Part shown: in pieces, positions 16,337-23,937 of the stretch
How positions within the stretch are numbered: the stretch's first letter is position 1
Layout: every line of letters starts with the position of its first letter
Assembly (NCBI GenBank): GCA_050698355.1
Contig: JBOHBN010000400.1
Coordinates: 1 to 33,183, forward strand
Length of the DNA: 33,183 bases
Direction: 5' to 3'
Source: JBOHBN01 sp050698355
GTDB lineage: Bacteria > Actinomycetota > Actinomycetes > Streptosporangiales > WHST01
Program-made: the position numbers and the translations under genes
Notes under the pieces: model-generated
What the model saw: only the letters and a program-made list of their open reading frames with translations
What the model was told of the DNA's origin: nothing
The model's database searches: none

Positions 16337-17058
16337 GCGAGCGCCGCGCGCTGGATGTCGCCTAGTTGGGCGCAGCCGAGCGCCGCGAGGTCGAGCAGTT
16401 CGTCGAGCTGGGCGCGGGTGAGCGGCTGGCCCTCGGCCGTGCCCTGCACCTCGACGAACTCCCCCGCATCCGTGCAGACGACGTTGAGGTCGGTCTCGGC
16501 GACCACGTCCTCCTCGTAGCACAGGTCCAGCCGCGGCGCGTCCTCGAGCAGGCCCACGCTGACGGCGGCGACCGACCGTACGAGAGGTGAAGCACCCTTG
16601 GCGAGCATCCCGCCACGCTGGTGCATCCAGGCGACGGCGTCGGCCAGCGCGACGTACGCGCCGGTGATCGCCGCGGTGCGGGTGCCGCCGTCGGCCTGCA
16701 GCACGTCGCAGTCGAGCACGACGGTGTTCTCGCCGAGCGCCTTGAAGTCCACGCAGGGCCGCACGGACCTGCCGACGAGCCGGGAGATCTCATGGGTACG
16801 GCCACCGATCTTGCCGCGTACGGACTCCCGGTCGTTCCGCGTCGTTGTCGCACGCGGCAGCATCGCGTACTCGGCGGTCACCCAGCCCTGCCCGGAGTCG
16901 CGTCGCCAGCGCGGCACCCCGGGCGTCACACTGGCGTTGCACAACACCCGGGTGCGTCCGAACTCGCACAGCACCGACCCCTCCGCGTGGTCGGTCCAGC
17001 CGCGGGTCAGGCGAATCTCGCGTAGCGCGTCGTTGGCGCGGTTGTCGGGTCTAGGCAT
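16333..17058 (-). CDS. rph: Ribonuclease PH
   Basis: A phosphate-dependent 3'-5' exoribonuclease that trims the 3' ends of tRNA precursors. The 241-residue length and motifs fit the family: RPDNRANDALREIRLTRGW, EGSVLCEFGRTRVLCNASV, GWVTAEYAMLPRAT, GRTHEISRLVGRS, LDCDVLQADGGTRTAAITGA and DLNVVCTDAGEFVEVQGTAEG. The ATG at 17058 lacks a Shine-Dalgarno site but has TAAGCT seven bases upstream, which fits a leaderless start. That hexamer covers the stop of the MBL gene. It overlaps rdgB by four bases. Confidence 0.95.
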   Translation of the reverse strand: MPRPDNRANDALREIRLTRGWTDHAEGSVLCEFGRTRVLCNASVTPGVPRWRRDSGQGWVTAEYAMLPRATTTRNDRESVRGKIGGRTHEISRLVGRSVRPCVDFKALGENTVVLDCDVLQADGGTRTAAITGAYVALADAVAWMHQRGGMLAKGASPLVRSVAAVSVGLLEDAPRLDLCYEEDVVAETDLNVVCTDAGEFVEVQGTAEGQPLTRAQLDELLDLAALGCAQLGDIQRAALA

Positions 17059-17065
17059 GCGGGCG

Positions 17066-17071
17066 AGCTTA
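17066..17071 (-). promoter_or_regulatory. Possible -10 for leaderless rph
   Basis: TAAGCT (17071-17066) is followed by a 7-base spacer and the rph ATG at 17058. It matches the TANNNT-N6/7-start pattern seen at other genes here that lack a ribosome binding site. It overlaps the TAA stop of the MBL gene, so it would be an internal operon promoter. Confidence 0.35.
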
Positions 17072-17827
17072 TCGATCCCGCCGGACCTCGTACGTCGCGC
17101 CCGCGCGGGCCAGCTCGAGCGGTCCCTGGTACGCGGTGCGTGCCTCGGCGAGTACCTCGTCCTGCGGCGTCCACATGGGCAGGTGGGTGAGCACAAGCCG
17201 CTTCGCCCCGGCGCGCTCGGCGTGCTCGCCGGCCTGCCGCCCGGTGAGGTGGATGCCGTCCGGCTGCTCCCACCGGGTCAGCAGCGACGCCTCGCACAGG
17301 AACAGGTCGGCGTCGCGCGCACTCGCCACCAGCGCGTCGTCTACCGACGAGTCGCCGCTGTAGCAGAGGACCGCGCCGCCCGCCTCGATGCGCATGGCGT
17401 ACGCCTCGATCGGGTGCGACACCCGGCGCACCGTCACCCGCAGCGGCCCGATCTCGTGCGTGCCCTCGGCCCAGTCGTTGAACTCGAAGGTCTTGGCCAT
17501 GGTGCCGGGCCGCAGGTGCTTGTACGCCGCGTCCAGCCGGTCGGCGGCAGCCGGCGGAGCGTAGACGGGAATGGGGGCAGCAGGTCCCTCGGGACGGTAT
17601 GTGCGCGCCACGTAGTACGGGCACATGTCGAGGCAGTGGTCGGCGTGCAGGTGCGAGAGCAGGACCGCATCGATGTCGTACCCGTGGCCGGTGCGCATCA
17701 GCGGGCTGAGCGCACCGCTGCCCAGGTCGAGGAGGGCGCGAAAGCCGTCGACCTCGAGCAGGTACGACGACGCCGCCCCCTCCGGCCCGGGGAAGCTGCC
17801 GGCGCAGCCCAGCACGGTCAGCCGCAT
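17069..17827 (-). CDS. MBL-fold metallohydrolase (RNase Z-like; possible cyclic-nucleotide phosphodiesterase)
   Basis: A 252-residue metallo-beta-lactamase-fold hydrolase with two-metal ligands: SHLHADHCLD (HxHxDH), the conserved His in VSHPIEAYAMRI, the bridging Asp in YSGDSS and a C-terminal His in LTHLPMW. The N-terminal LTVLGCAGSFPGPEGAASSYL is typical of the RNase Z-like branch. In M. tuberculosis the gene in this position, Rv1339, is reported as an unusual cAMP phosphodiesterase, so a similar role is possible; peptidoglycan-related or tRNA-processing roles have also been suggested for relatives. ATG 17827 lies three bases after the murI stop and has GGGAGGG upstream, so it is in one operon with murI. 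Confidence 0.85.
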   Translation of the reverse strand: MRLTVLGCAGSFPGPEGAASSYLLEVDGFRALLDLGSGALSPLMRTGHGYDIDAVLLSHLHADHCLDMCPYYVARTYRPEGPAAPIPVYAPPAAADRLDAAYKHLRPGTMAKTFEFNDWAEGTHEIGPLRVTVRRVSHPIEAYAMRIEAGGAVLCYSGDSSVDDALVASARDADLFLCEASLLTRWEQPDGIHLTGRQAGEHAERAGAKRLVLTHLPMWTPQDEVLAEARTAYQGPLELARAGATYEVRRDR

Positions 17828-17830
17828 GCC

Positions 17831-18682
17831 CTACCCTCCCGCGGCCAGCGAGTACACAGCGCTGTCGCCAGCTGCCGAGACGTCGAGCGGCCGCGCGCTG
17901 CCCGCCGTACCGACGACCGGACCGAGGAACCGCTGCGCGAGCCGGGTGAACGTTTCCGCGTCGCCGGTGCTGAGGAAGCGGTGTTCGGGCTCGGGGAGGT
18001 GGTCGGGCCTGGCGAGGCCGCGGTCGTGCAGCTCCCGGTAGACGTCCTTGGCCGTCTCCTCGGCACTGGACACGAGCGTGACGCCCTCGCCCACGACGTA
18101 CGAGATCACCGCGGACAGCAACGGGTAATGGGTGCAGCCGAGCACCAGCGTGTCGACGCCGGCTAGCTGGACGGGCGCCAGGTAGCCGCGCGCGACATCC
18201 ACCAGCTCCTCGCTGCTGGTCACGCCGGCCTCGACGTAGTCGACGAACCGCGGACACGCCGCCGTGGTGACCGCGATGTGCGGCGCGGCGGCGAAGGAGT
18301 CCTCGTACGCGCCGGACGTCTTGGTCGCCTGGGTACAGATCACGCCGACCCGCGCGTTCCGCGTCACCGAGACGGCCCGGCGGACCGCGGGACGGATCAC
18401 CTCCACCACGGGCACCGAGTACCGCTCCCGCGCGTCGCGCAGCACCGCAGAGCTGGCCGCATTGCAGGCGATGACGAGCAGCTTCACGCCCTCGTCGACC
18501 AGCCGGTCGAGCATCTCCAGCGCGAACGCGCGGACCTCCGCGATCGGGCGCGGCCCGTACGGACAGCGCCCGGTGTCGCCGACATAGCGCACGGGCTCGT
18601 GCGGTAGCTGGTCGAGTACGGCGCGGGCGACGGTGAGCCCGCCGACGCCGCTGTCGAAGATGCCGATCGGTGCGTCCGCCAC
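17831..18682 (-). CDS. murI: Glutamate racemase
   Basis: Makes D-glutamate for peptidoglycan by cofactor-free racemisation. Both catalytic cysteines are present in the 283-residue protein: Cys73 in VIACNAASSAVL and Cys183 in LGCTHYPLL, with Asp10 in IGIFDSGVGGLTVA. The start is set at GTG 18682, which places IGIFDSG at the usual distance from the N-terminus. The upstream open frame crosses a hairpin and is not coding. There is no good ribosome binding site; TACCCT seven bases before the GTG suggests a leaderless transcript. It heads the murI-MBL-rph-rdgB group. Confidence 0.95.
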   Translation of the reverse strand: MADAPIGIFDSGVGGLTVARAVLDQLPHEPVRYVGDTGRCPYGPRPIAEVRAFALEMLDRLVDEGVKLLVIACNAASSAVLRDARERYSVPVVEVIRPAVRRAVSVTRNARVGVICTQATKTSGAYEDSFAAAPHIAVTTAACPRFVDYVEAGVTSSEELVDVARGYLAPVQLAGVDTLVLGCTHYPLLSAVISYVVGEGVTLVSSAEETAKDVYRELHDRGLARPDHLPEPEHRFLSTGDAETFTRLAQRFLGPVVGTAGSARPLDVSAAGDSAVYSLAAGG

Positions 18683-18689
18683 GCACCGC

Positions 18690-18695
18690 AGGGTA
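18690..18695 (-). promoter_or_regulatory. Possible -10 for leaderless murI
   Basis: TACCCT (18695-18690) is separated by seven bases from the murI GTG at 18682, and no Shine-Dalgarno site is present. It lies just downstream of the hairpin that ends the LCP gene, a fitting place for a new promoter. Confidence 0.4.
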
Positions 18696-18718
18696 CCGAC
18701 AAGGGCCCCGGCGACACG

Positions 18719-18768
18719 CGTGAAGGGCACCCTCATGGGCCTATAGCGCCGTGAAGTTGCCCTTCACG
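18719..18768. terminator. Hairpin with CTATAG loop after the LCP gene
   Basis: CGTGAAGGGCA (18719-18729) pairs with TGCCCTTCACG (18758-18768) over 11 bases. The 28-base loop contains CCTATAGC. It follows the LCP stop (18793) on the minus strand and precedes murI, so it likely ends the LCP transcript. It belongs to the CTATAG-core hairpins of this window but has different arms. Confidence 0.65.
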
Positions 18769-18792
18769 GGGCTACCAGCGGGTTGGCGGGCG

Positions 18793-20262
18793 TCAGCGGC
18801 AGGCGGCGGCGATCGACTGCGCACCTGAGCCGCGCTTCGTCGACTCGCGCCCGCCGCCGGCAGCGCGCTTGTGCGCCCCCTTCGACCCGTGTTTTCGTGT
18901 CGGCGCCTCGATCGCCTTGCGGGTCTCGTCCTTGATCAGCTGCCAGTCCGGGTCCGCGGTGTCGATGAGCGGCGGTACGAACGACAGCGTGTCGATCCGG
19001 TGCGACCTGGCCTTCTTCGCCACGTCCACGAGCGAGCTCATCACACCGCGCGGGATGTCGGTACGGAACATGTGCTTGCTCGCCGCGGCCAGCTGCTGGT
19101 AGCGGGCGAGGACGTTGACCGGGCTCGCCTGCTTGGCGATCGCGCCGAGCAGGCATCGCTGGCGGCTCATCCGGTCGTAGTCGTCGGTCGTCACCCGCGA
19201 CCGGGCGAACCACAGCGCCTGGTTGCCGTTCAGCTTCCGCACGCCGGGCTGCACGTACCCGGTGATCGGCACGCCGCCCTTGCCGCCGATCGGTAGCCGT
19301 TGCTTGACCTTGACGGTCACGCCGCCGAGCGCGTTGACCATCCGTTGGAAGCCCTTGAGGTTCACCTGCAGGTAGTAGTGCACGGGAATGCCGAGCACGC
19401 CACCGATCGTGTCCTTCAACAGGTCCGCGCCGGGCTGCTTCGAGCCGGGCTCCAGCTTGGGATGGTCGACGCCGTACCCGTACACGGCGTTCAGCAGGTC
19501 GGTGAAACCGTTCGGGAACCGCTCCCTGGCCGGGCCCTCCGGCATCGGCACGTGCTGCAGGTTGCGCGGCAGGCTCAGCATGACCGAGCGGCCGGTGGCC
19601 AGGTCGATGCTCACCACGATCATCGTGTCGGTACGGGTGCCCGTACGGTCGGGTCCAGCGTCGCTACCGAGCAACAGGATGTTCATGCGTCCCTGCGGGC
19701 CGTCGCCGCCGGCGGGGAACATGCTGGATACCAGGTCCCGCTGGACGCCGGCGTAGTTCGCGGCCACGCCGAACGGCATGAGGATCCCGGCGCTCAGCGC
19801 CAGCGCGACTCCCAACGCGATCCACCGGCGCGGCGGCCTGATCTGCAACGGCCGCGAGATGGAGAACGCGTGCAGGACGACAGCCGCCCACAGCATGCCG
19901 ATGACAACGGCAAGCACCTGCACGGTGCTGAGCAACCATGGCTTGAACGCCGCAGCCACCCACCAGCCGTGCGGTACGAGGAAGATGCAGGCCAGCGCCA
20001 CGGCGACGAGCCCGAGGTACACCCGCAGGACCGGGTGGCCGATCCGTCCGCGGCGCAGCGCCAGGTGGCCGCTGCCGGGAACCACGAGCGACGCGAGCGT
20101 GACCACGAGCGTGCGGCGGAAGTCGACGCTGCCGCCCCCGCGCCTCACCGGGCGCCCGTACGTCCTGCCGCTGTCACCGTCACCCCGTCGCCGGCGACGC
20201 GCGTCGCGCGGCCGACCGTTCGCAGCGCGCGATCGGCGATCGCCGCCCCCCTCGGCTCTCAT
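18793..20262 (-). CDS. LytR-CpsA-Psr (LCP) family cell-wall glycopolymer ligase with multi-span membrane region
   Basis: LCP enzymes move glycopolymers (teichoic acid, arabinogalactan, capsule) from lipid carriers to peptidoglycan at the outer membrane face. The 489-residue protein starts with a basic, disordered cytoplasmic tail (about 1-48). Some four predicted helices follow: around RTLVVTLASLVVPG, VYLGLVAVALACIFLV, STVQVLAVVIGMLWAAVV and WIALGVALALSAGILMPF. The LCP domain starts near residue 195 (MNILLLGSDAG, RTDTMIVVSID, MLSLPRNLQ) and includes LNGNQALWFARSRVTTDDYDR with the conserved arginines. Most LCP proteins have one helix, so the longer membrane part is notable. The tail is Lys/Arg/Gly-rich. 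ATG 20262 has no clear SD; GATACT lies seven bases upstream. Confidence 0.88.
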   Translation of the reverse strand: MRAEGGGDRRSRAANGRPRDARRRRRGDGDSGRTYGRPVRRGGGSVDFRRTLVVTLASLVVPGSGHLALRRGRIGHPVLRVYLGLVAVALACIFLVPHGWWVAAAFKPWLLSTVQVLAVVIGMLWAAVVLHAFSISRPLQIRPPRRWIALGVALALSAGILMPFGVAANYAGVQRDLVSSMFPAGGDGPQGRMNILLLGSDAGPDRTGTRTDTMIVVSIDLATGRSVMLSLPRNLQHVPMPEGPARERFPNGFTDLLNAVYGYGVDHPKLEPGSKQPGADLLKDTIGGVLGIPVHYYLQVNLKGFQRMVNALGGVTVKVKQRLPIGGKGGVPITGYVQPGVRKLNGNQALWFARSRVTTDDYDRMSRQRCLLGAIAKQASPVNVLARYQQLAAASKHMFRTDIPRGVMSSLVDVAKKARSHRIDTLSFVPPLIDTADPDWQLIKDETRKAIEAPTRKHGSKGAHKRAAGGGRESTKRGSGAQSIAAACR

Positions 20263-20269
20263 CGATACG

Positions 20270-20275
20270 AGTATC
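20270..20275 (-). promoter_or_regulatory. Possible -10 upstream of the LCP gene
   Basis: GATACT (20275-20270) lies seven bases before ATG 20262. It is one base off TANNNT and has the same spacing as the other leaderless candidates, so it is a weaker member of the set. Confidence 0.25.
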
Positions 20276-20406
20276 CCTGTCGCCCAGCGTCACAGTCGAA
20301 AGCTTGCGCCCACGGCGTGTCGTGCACGCCGCGGTACGAAAAACGGCGTGCGGCGAGTGCGACGTCCGGCGTACCGTCGGGAGCTCGCCGACGCAGAGGA
20401 GCATCG

Positions 20407-21014
20407 ATGGGTGCCGCGATGATGCAGGTCTTCCGTGTCCGGGGGACGGCAGTACCCGCCCGGGCGACGGCAACACCGGCCGAACCCGCCGGGCCTGCAC
20501 GTCCTGCATGCCGGGGTCGCAGCTGACCTGGTGGCGTCCGCAGGCGTCAGCGCAGGGGACCTCGTCTTCGACCTGGGCGCCGGCACCGGCGCCCTGACCA
20601 GGCCGCTCGCCTCCACAGGCGCTCGCGTCGTGGCCGTCGAGCGCGACCCGCGGCTCGCCTCGTTGCTGCGCCGCCGGTTCGCAAGCACGGCGGCCGTACG
20701 GGTGGTCGAGCCGCGACCTCGCGTCGTTCCACCCGCCGCGGCGACCGTATCTGGTGGTGGCAAACCCGCCGTTCAGCCTGGTCATGGCCACGCTCGGACG
20801 GCTGCTCGACGACCCGGCGACCGCGCTGCGGCGCGCCGACCTCGTCGTGCCCTGGCACCTGGCGGTGCGGCTTGCTCGCGCCGAACGTACGGGTCGCCGC
20901 GCGCAACCGTGGCGGCGCAGGTACGCGTTCCGGCTCGCGCGGCGGCTGGAACCGGCGGCGTTCCGGCCCCCACCCTCCGTCGCGACCGCGATCCTCGTGG
21001 TCCAGCGCAGGTGA
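20407..21014 (+). pseudogene. Frameshifted rRNA adenine N6-methyltransferase (Erm/KsgA-like)
   Basis: The SAM-binding motif LVFDLGAGTGALTRPLA and following VVAVERDPRLASLLRRRFA are in one frame (from GTG 20435). The catalytic motif LVVANPPFSLVMATLGRLLDD and the end FRPPPSVATAILVVQRR are in the next frame, stopping at 21014. Removing one C at about 20711 joins them as VRVVERDLASFHPPRRPYLVVANPPF, which reads as a normal Erm-type link. A second shift may lie in the G-run at 20441-20445, because the only strong ribosome binding site (GAGGAG, 20396-20401) serves ATG 20407 in a third frame. Corrected from GTG 20435 the protein is about 192 residues, without the usual C-terminal helical domain of Erm. 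It may be a decayed gene or a sequencing error. An intact relative would methylate 23S rRNA and give macrolide-type resistance, but this copy cannot be assumed to work. Confidence 0.75.
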
Positions 21015-21047
21015 TGGGGCCGCCCTTGGTGCACCAGCACTGCCCAC

Positions 21048-21099
21048 GACGAGTTCCTACTTCTCATGGTCTGCCGATCGTGGGAAGTAGGTACTCGTC
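21048..21099. terminator. Long hairpin after the methyltransferase remnant
   Basis: The 16-base arms (21048-21063 and 21084-21099, GACGAGT-CCTACTTC with its complement) pair with one T-T mismatch around a 20-base loop. The right side carries GATCGTGGGAAG, a word also found in the hairpin at 27320-27371. It can serve as the terminator of the methyltransferase gene. Confidence 0.65.
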
Positions 21100-21185
21100 A
21101 CGGTAACCACTCGGGGCCCCTGGCGGGGCACCCCTATCGGTGAAGGCGCTCACCGGATGGAGCCCGGTCGGTTACGGCGCGGTAG

Positions 21186-21323
21186 CTGACCGGGCTCACA
21201 GCAAGGCGCGCGGAAGCCGACCGGGGTCCAGGTGATGCCGTCGACGCCAGCAACTTCCCCGTTCGTCCTGGTGACCCGCACGGCTTCGACTCCGACGGCG
21301 ACGGCATCGGCTGCGAGTCCTGA
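21186..21323 (+). pseudogene. Excalibur-like calcium-binding tail without a start codon
   Basis: A short open frame directly after a TAG ends in NFPVRPGDPHGFDSDGDGI followed by GCES and a stop. The DxDxDG loop and the final Cys-Glu resemble the end of excalibur domains found in actinobacterial secreted proteins and nucleases. The frame has no ATG, GTG or TTG, and the cysteine usual at the start of the domain is absent. I read it as a remnant of a lost secreted protein; a chance match is possible because the region is short. Confidence 0.35.
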
Positions 21324-21336
21324 CCAGCGAGCACCC

Positions 21337-22491
21337 CTACTTCAGCAGCTGTCTCGCGATCACCAGGCGCTGGATCTGGTTGGTGCCCTCGTAGATCTGG
21401 GTGATCTTGGCGTCGCGCATCATCCGCTCGACCGGGTAGTCCTTGACGTACCCGTACCCGCCGAGCAGCTGCACAGCGTCGGTGGTGATATCCATCGCGG
21501 CGTCCGAGGCGAAGCACTTGGCGGTGGCGCCGAAGTACGTGAGGTTACTGCCTGCCCGCTCGCTCTCCGCCGCGGCCGTGTAGGTGAGCTGGCGTGCCGC
21601 TTCCAGCTTCGTCGCCATGTCGGCGAGCATGAACTGCACGCCTTCGAACTCCGCGATCGCCTTACCGAACTGCTTGCGCTCCTTGATGTAACCCGTCGCG
21701 TAGTCGAGCGCGCCCGAAGCGATGCCGAGCGCCTGGGCCGCGATCGTGATGCGGGTGTGGTCGAGGGTCTGCAGGGCGATCCTGAAACCCTCACCCTCCG
21801 CCCCGACAAGGCGGTCGGGTGGGATGCGTACGTTGTCGAAGTACACCTCGCGGGTGGGCGAGCCCTTGATGCCGAGCTTCTTCTCCGGCGCGCCGAAGCT
21901 CAGCCCGTCGTCGGACTTCTCCACCACGAACGCCGAGATGCCACGCGACCCCTGGTCCGGGTCGGTCACCGCCAGGACCGTGTAGTACTCCGAGACCCCG
22001 GCGTTCGTGATCCACCGCTTCACGCCGTTCAGCACGAAGTCGTCGCCGTCGCGGGTCGCACGGGTGCGCATCGCCGCTGCGTCGCTGCCGGATTCCGGCT
22101 CGGACAGGCAGTACGAGAACATCGCGCGGCCCTCGGCTACCGGCGGCAGGTAGCGCTGCTTGATCTCGTCAGAACCCGCGAGCAGCAGCGGCAACGTGCC
22201 GAGCTTGTTCACCGAGGGTATGAGCGACGAGGTGGCGCAGGCTCGGGCGATCTCCTCGATGAGGATGCAGGTCGCCAGCGCATCGGCTCCCGCGCCCCCG
22301 TACTCCTCGGGTATGTGCGGCGCGTGGAAGCCGGCCTGGACCAGTGCGTCGTACACATCGTCCGGGAACTGCGCGGTCTCGTCGATCTCGGCGGCACGCG
22401 GCGCGATCTTGTCGTCGGCCAGCTCGCGCACGGCCGAGCGCAGCATCCGGTGCTCGTCCGACAGCGCGTAGAGATCGAAGTCGGCGTCCAC
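21337..22491 (-). CDS. fadE25: Acyl-CoA dehydrogenase, FadE25 type
   Basis: A flavin-dependent dehydrogenase for the first step of acyl-CoA beta-oxidation, 384 residues. The catalytic base is Glu368 in QIYEGTNQIQR. FAD/substrate blocks include YCLSEPESGSDAAAMRT, WITNAGVSEYYTVLAVTDPD, KLGIKGSPTREVYFDNVRIP and TTDAVQLLGGYGYVKDYPVER. It looks closest to mycobacterial FadE25 as I recall it (HIPEEYGGAGADALATCI, SLIPSVNKLGT), and purE and purK lie nearby as in M. tuberculosis. The physiological acyl chain is not known. GTG 22491 is fixed by GGGAGGAG upstream. A palindrome at 22523-22538 sits in its promoter region, suggesting repressor control. Confidence 0.9.
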   Translation of the reverse strand: MDADFDLYALSDEHRMLRSAVRELADDKIAPRAAEIDETAQFPDDVYDALVQAGFHAPHIPEEYGGAGADALATCILIEEIARACATSSLIPSVNKLGTLPLLLAGSDEIKQRYLPPVAEGRAMFSYCLSEPESGSDAAAMRTRATRDGDDFVLNGVKRWITNAGVSEYYTVLAVTDPDQGSRGISAFVVEKSDDGLSFGAPEKKLGIKGSPTREVYFDNVRIPPDRLVGAEGEGFRIALQTLDHTRITIAAQALGIASGALDYATGYIKERKQFGKAIAEFEGVQFMLADMATKLEAARQLTYTAAAESERAGSNLTYFGATAKCFASDAAMDITTDAVQLLGGYGYVKDYPVERMMRDAKITQIYEGTNQIQRLVIARQLLK

Positions 22492-22522
22492 GGGCTCCTC
22501 CCCTCGGTTGCCCCGTACCGTA

Positions 22523-22538
22523 GTTACCCGATAGTAAC
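22523..22538. promoter_or_regulatory. Candidate operator in the fadE25 / UDP-glucose dehydrogenase divergent region
   Basis: GTTACCCGATAGTAAC has 5-base inverted arms (GTTAC and GTAAC) around six bases. It lies 31 bases upstream of the fadE25 GTG, a usual place for a TetR-type repressor of fatty-acid genes. No regulator gene is adjacent, so the factor is unknown. Confidence 0.35.
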
Positions 22539-22559
22539 CGCCCGCGCCGCCGATTCGAA

Positions 22560-22585
22560 TTGCGCAGACGTGGGACCGATACGAT
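22560..22585 (+). promoter_or_regulatory. Weak promoter candidate for UDP-glucose dehydrogenase
   Basis: TTGCGC (22560-22565) and TACGAT (22580-22585) with a short 14-base spacer could drive the gene starting at GTG 22616. The -10 is good; the spacing is poor. Confidence 0.25.
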
Positions 22586-22615
22586 GAACATCCCCATGAC
22601 CGGAAGGGATGCTTC

Positions 22616-23935
22616 GTGCCCATCCGACTCACCGTGCTCGGCTGCAGCTACCTCGGGGCCACACACGCCGCGTGCATGGCGGAACTCGGCTTCGAGGTGC
22701 TCGGCGTCGACATCGACGCCGAGCGGATAGCGCGGCTCGCCGCGGGTAGGTCCCCGTTCTACGAGCACGACCTGCCGGAGCTACTCGCCACCCACGTCCG
22801 CAGCGGGCGACTGCGGTTCACCACGTCGTACGAGGAGGCCGCAGAGTTCGGCGACGTCCACTTCGTGTGCACGGGCACCCCGCAACTTCCCGGGCGCTTC
22901 GACGCCGACATGAGCCAGGTGCGCAGCGCGATCGCGACGCTCGCGCCGCTGCTGCGACGCCCGTGCGTGGTCGTCGGCAAGTCCACCGTCCCGGTGGGCA
23001 CCGCGGCCCAGCTCGCCACGACACTCACCGAGCTCGCGCCCGCGGGCGACGCGGTCGACCTGGTCTGGAACCCGGAGTTCCTGCGCGAGGGGTTCGCGGT
23101 CCAAGACACCCTCCAACCCAACCGGATCGTCGTCGGCGTCTCCTCCGAACGCCCGATCGACACCATGCGCCAGGTGTACGCGCGCAGCATCGAGCGCGGC
23201 AGCCCGTTCCTGGTCATGGACTACCCGACGGCGGAGCTGGTCAAGGGCGCGGCCAACGCCTTCCTCGCCACGAAGATCTCGTTCATCAACGCGATGGCCG
23301 AGCTGTGCGAGGCGACCGGCGGTGACGTCACCATGCTCACCCAGGCCCTGGCGCACGACGAGCGGATCGGCGGCAAGTTCCTGCGCTCCGGGCTCGGCTT
23401 CGGCGGCGGCTGCCTACCCAAGGACATCCGCGCGTTCACCGCCCGCGCCGAGGAGCTGGGCGGCGGCGGGGCCGTCACATTCCTCAAGGAGATCGACGCG
23501 ATCAACCTGCGCCGCCGCACCCGCGCGGTCGAAGTGGCCCGCGAGCTGCTCGGCGACAGTGCGGAGGGACGCCAGGTCGCCGTGCTCGGCGCCGCGTTCA
23601 AACCCGACTCCGACGACGTACGCGACTCCCCCGCACTCGAGGTGGCCTCGAGCCTCGCCCGTGAGGGCGCGCGCGTCATCGTCTACGACCCGGAGGCGAT
23701 GGCGAACGCCAAGCGGCTCCACCCCGAGCTCGACTACGCCGACACGCTCGAGGACGCCGTACGCGACGCGGACGCGGTGCTGTTGCTGACCGAGTGGAAG
23801 CAGTTCCGTACGGCCGATCCGGCCGCGTTCGCATCCCTCGTACGACACCCGCGGATCCTCGACGCCCGCAACGTGCTCGACGCGAATGCCTGGCGTGCCG
23901 CCGGGTGGGAGTACCGCGCGTTGGGCCGGCCCTGA
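22616..23935 (+). CDS. UDP-glucose 6-dehydrogenase family protein
   Basis: Oxidises UDP-glucose (or a related nucleotide sugar) twice with NAD to the uronic acid used in cell-surface polysaccharides. The 439-residue protein has the N-terminal Rossmann fold (LTVLGCSYLGATHAACMAELG, VLGVDIDAERI), the loop GKSTVPVGT and NPEFLREGFAVQDTL. The conserved Lys lies in ATKISFINAMAE and the catalytic Cys266 in GFGGGCLPKDI. The C-terminal domain starts at VAVLGAAFKPDSDDVRDSP. GTG 22616 is supported by GGAAGGGA upstream. GDP-mannose dehydrogenase is a related alternative, but the motif set fits UDP-glucose better. The next gene starts two bases after its stop. It may supply sugars to the same envelope processes as the LCP and GtrA-like genes (inference). 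Confidence 0.9.
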   Translation: MPIRLTVLGCSYLGATHAACMAELGFEVLGVDIDAERIARLAAGRSPFYEHDLPELLATHVRSGRLRFTTSYEEAAEFGDVHFVCTGTPQLPGRFDADMSQVRSAIATLAPLLRRPCVVVGKSTVPVGTAAQLATTLTELAPAGDAVDLVWNPEFLREGFAVQDTLQPNRIVVGVSSERPIDTMRQVYARSIERGSPFLVMDYPTAELVKGAANAFLATKISFINAMAELCEATGGDVTMLTQALAHDERIGGKFLRSGLGFGGGCLPKDIRAFTARAEELGGGGAVTFLKEIDAINLRRRTRAVEVARELLGDSAEGRQVAVLGAAFKPDSDDVRDSPALEVASSLAREGARVIVYDPEAMANAKRLHPELDYADTLEDAVRDADAVLLLTEWKQFRTADPAAFASLVRHPRILDARNVLDANAWRAAGWEYRALGRP

Positions 23936-23937
23936 GG

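Larger units (their letters stand above)
21015..21336. other. Intergenic region with hairpin and gene remnant
   Basis: The 322 bases between the broken methyltransferase gene and the acyl-CoA dehydrogenase hold a long hairpin (21048-21099), a GC-rich patch with GGGGCCCC (21113-21120) and an excalibur-like tail without a start codon (21186-21323). I find no intact gene here. Together with the broken methyltransferase, this looks like a decaying stretch. Confidence 0.5.

Noticed and set aside
20435..21014. Programmed ribosomal frameshift in the methyltransferase gene
   Set aside because: No slippery run at the 20711 site and no clear downstream stimulator; mutation or sequencing error is simpler.
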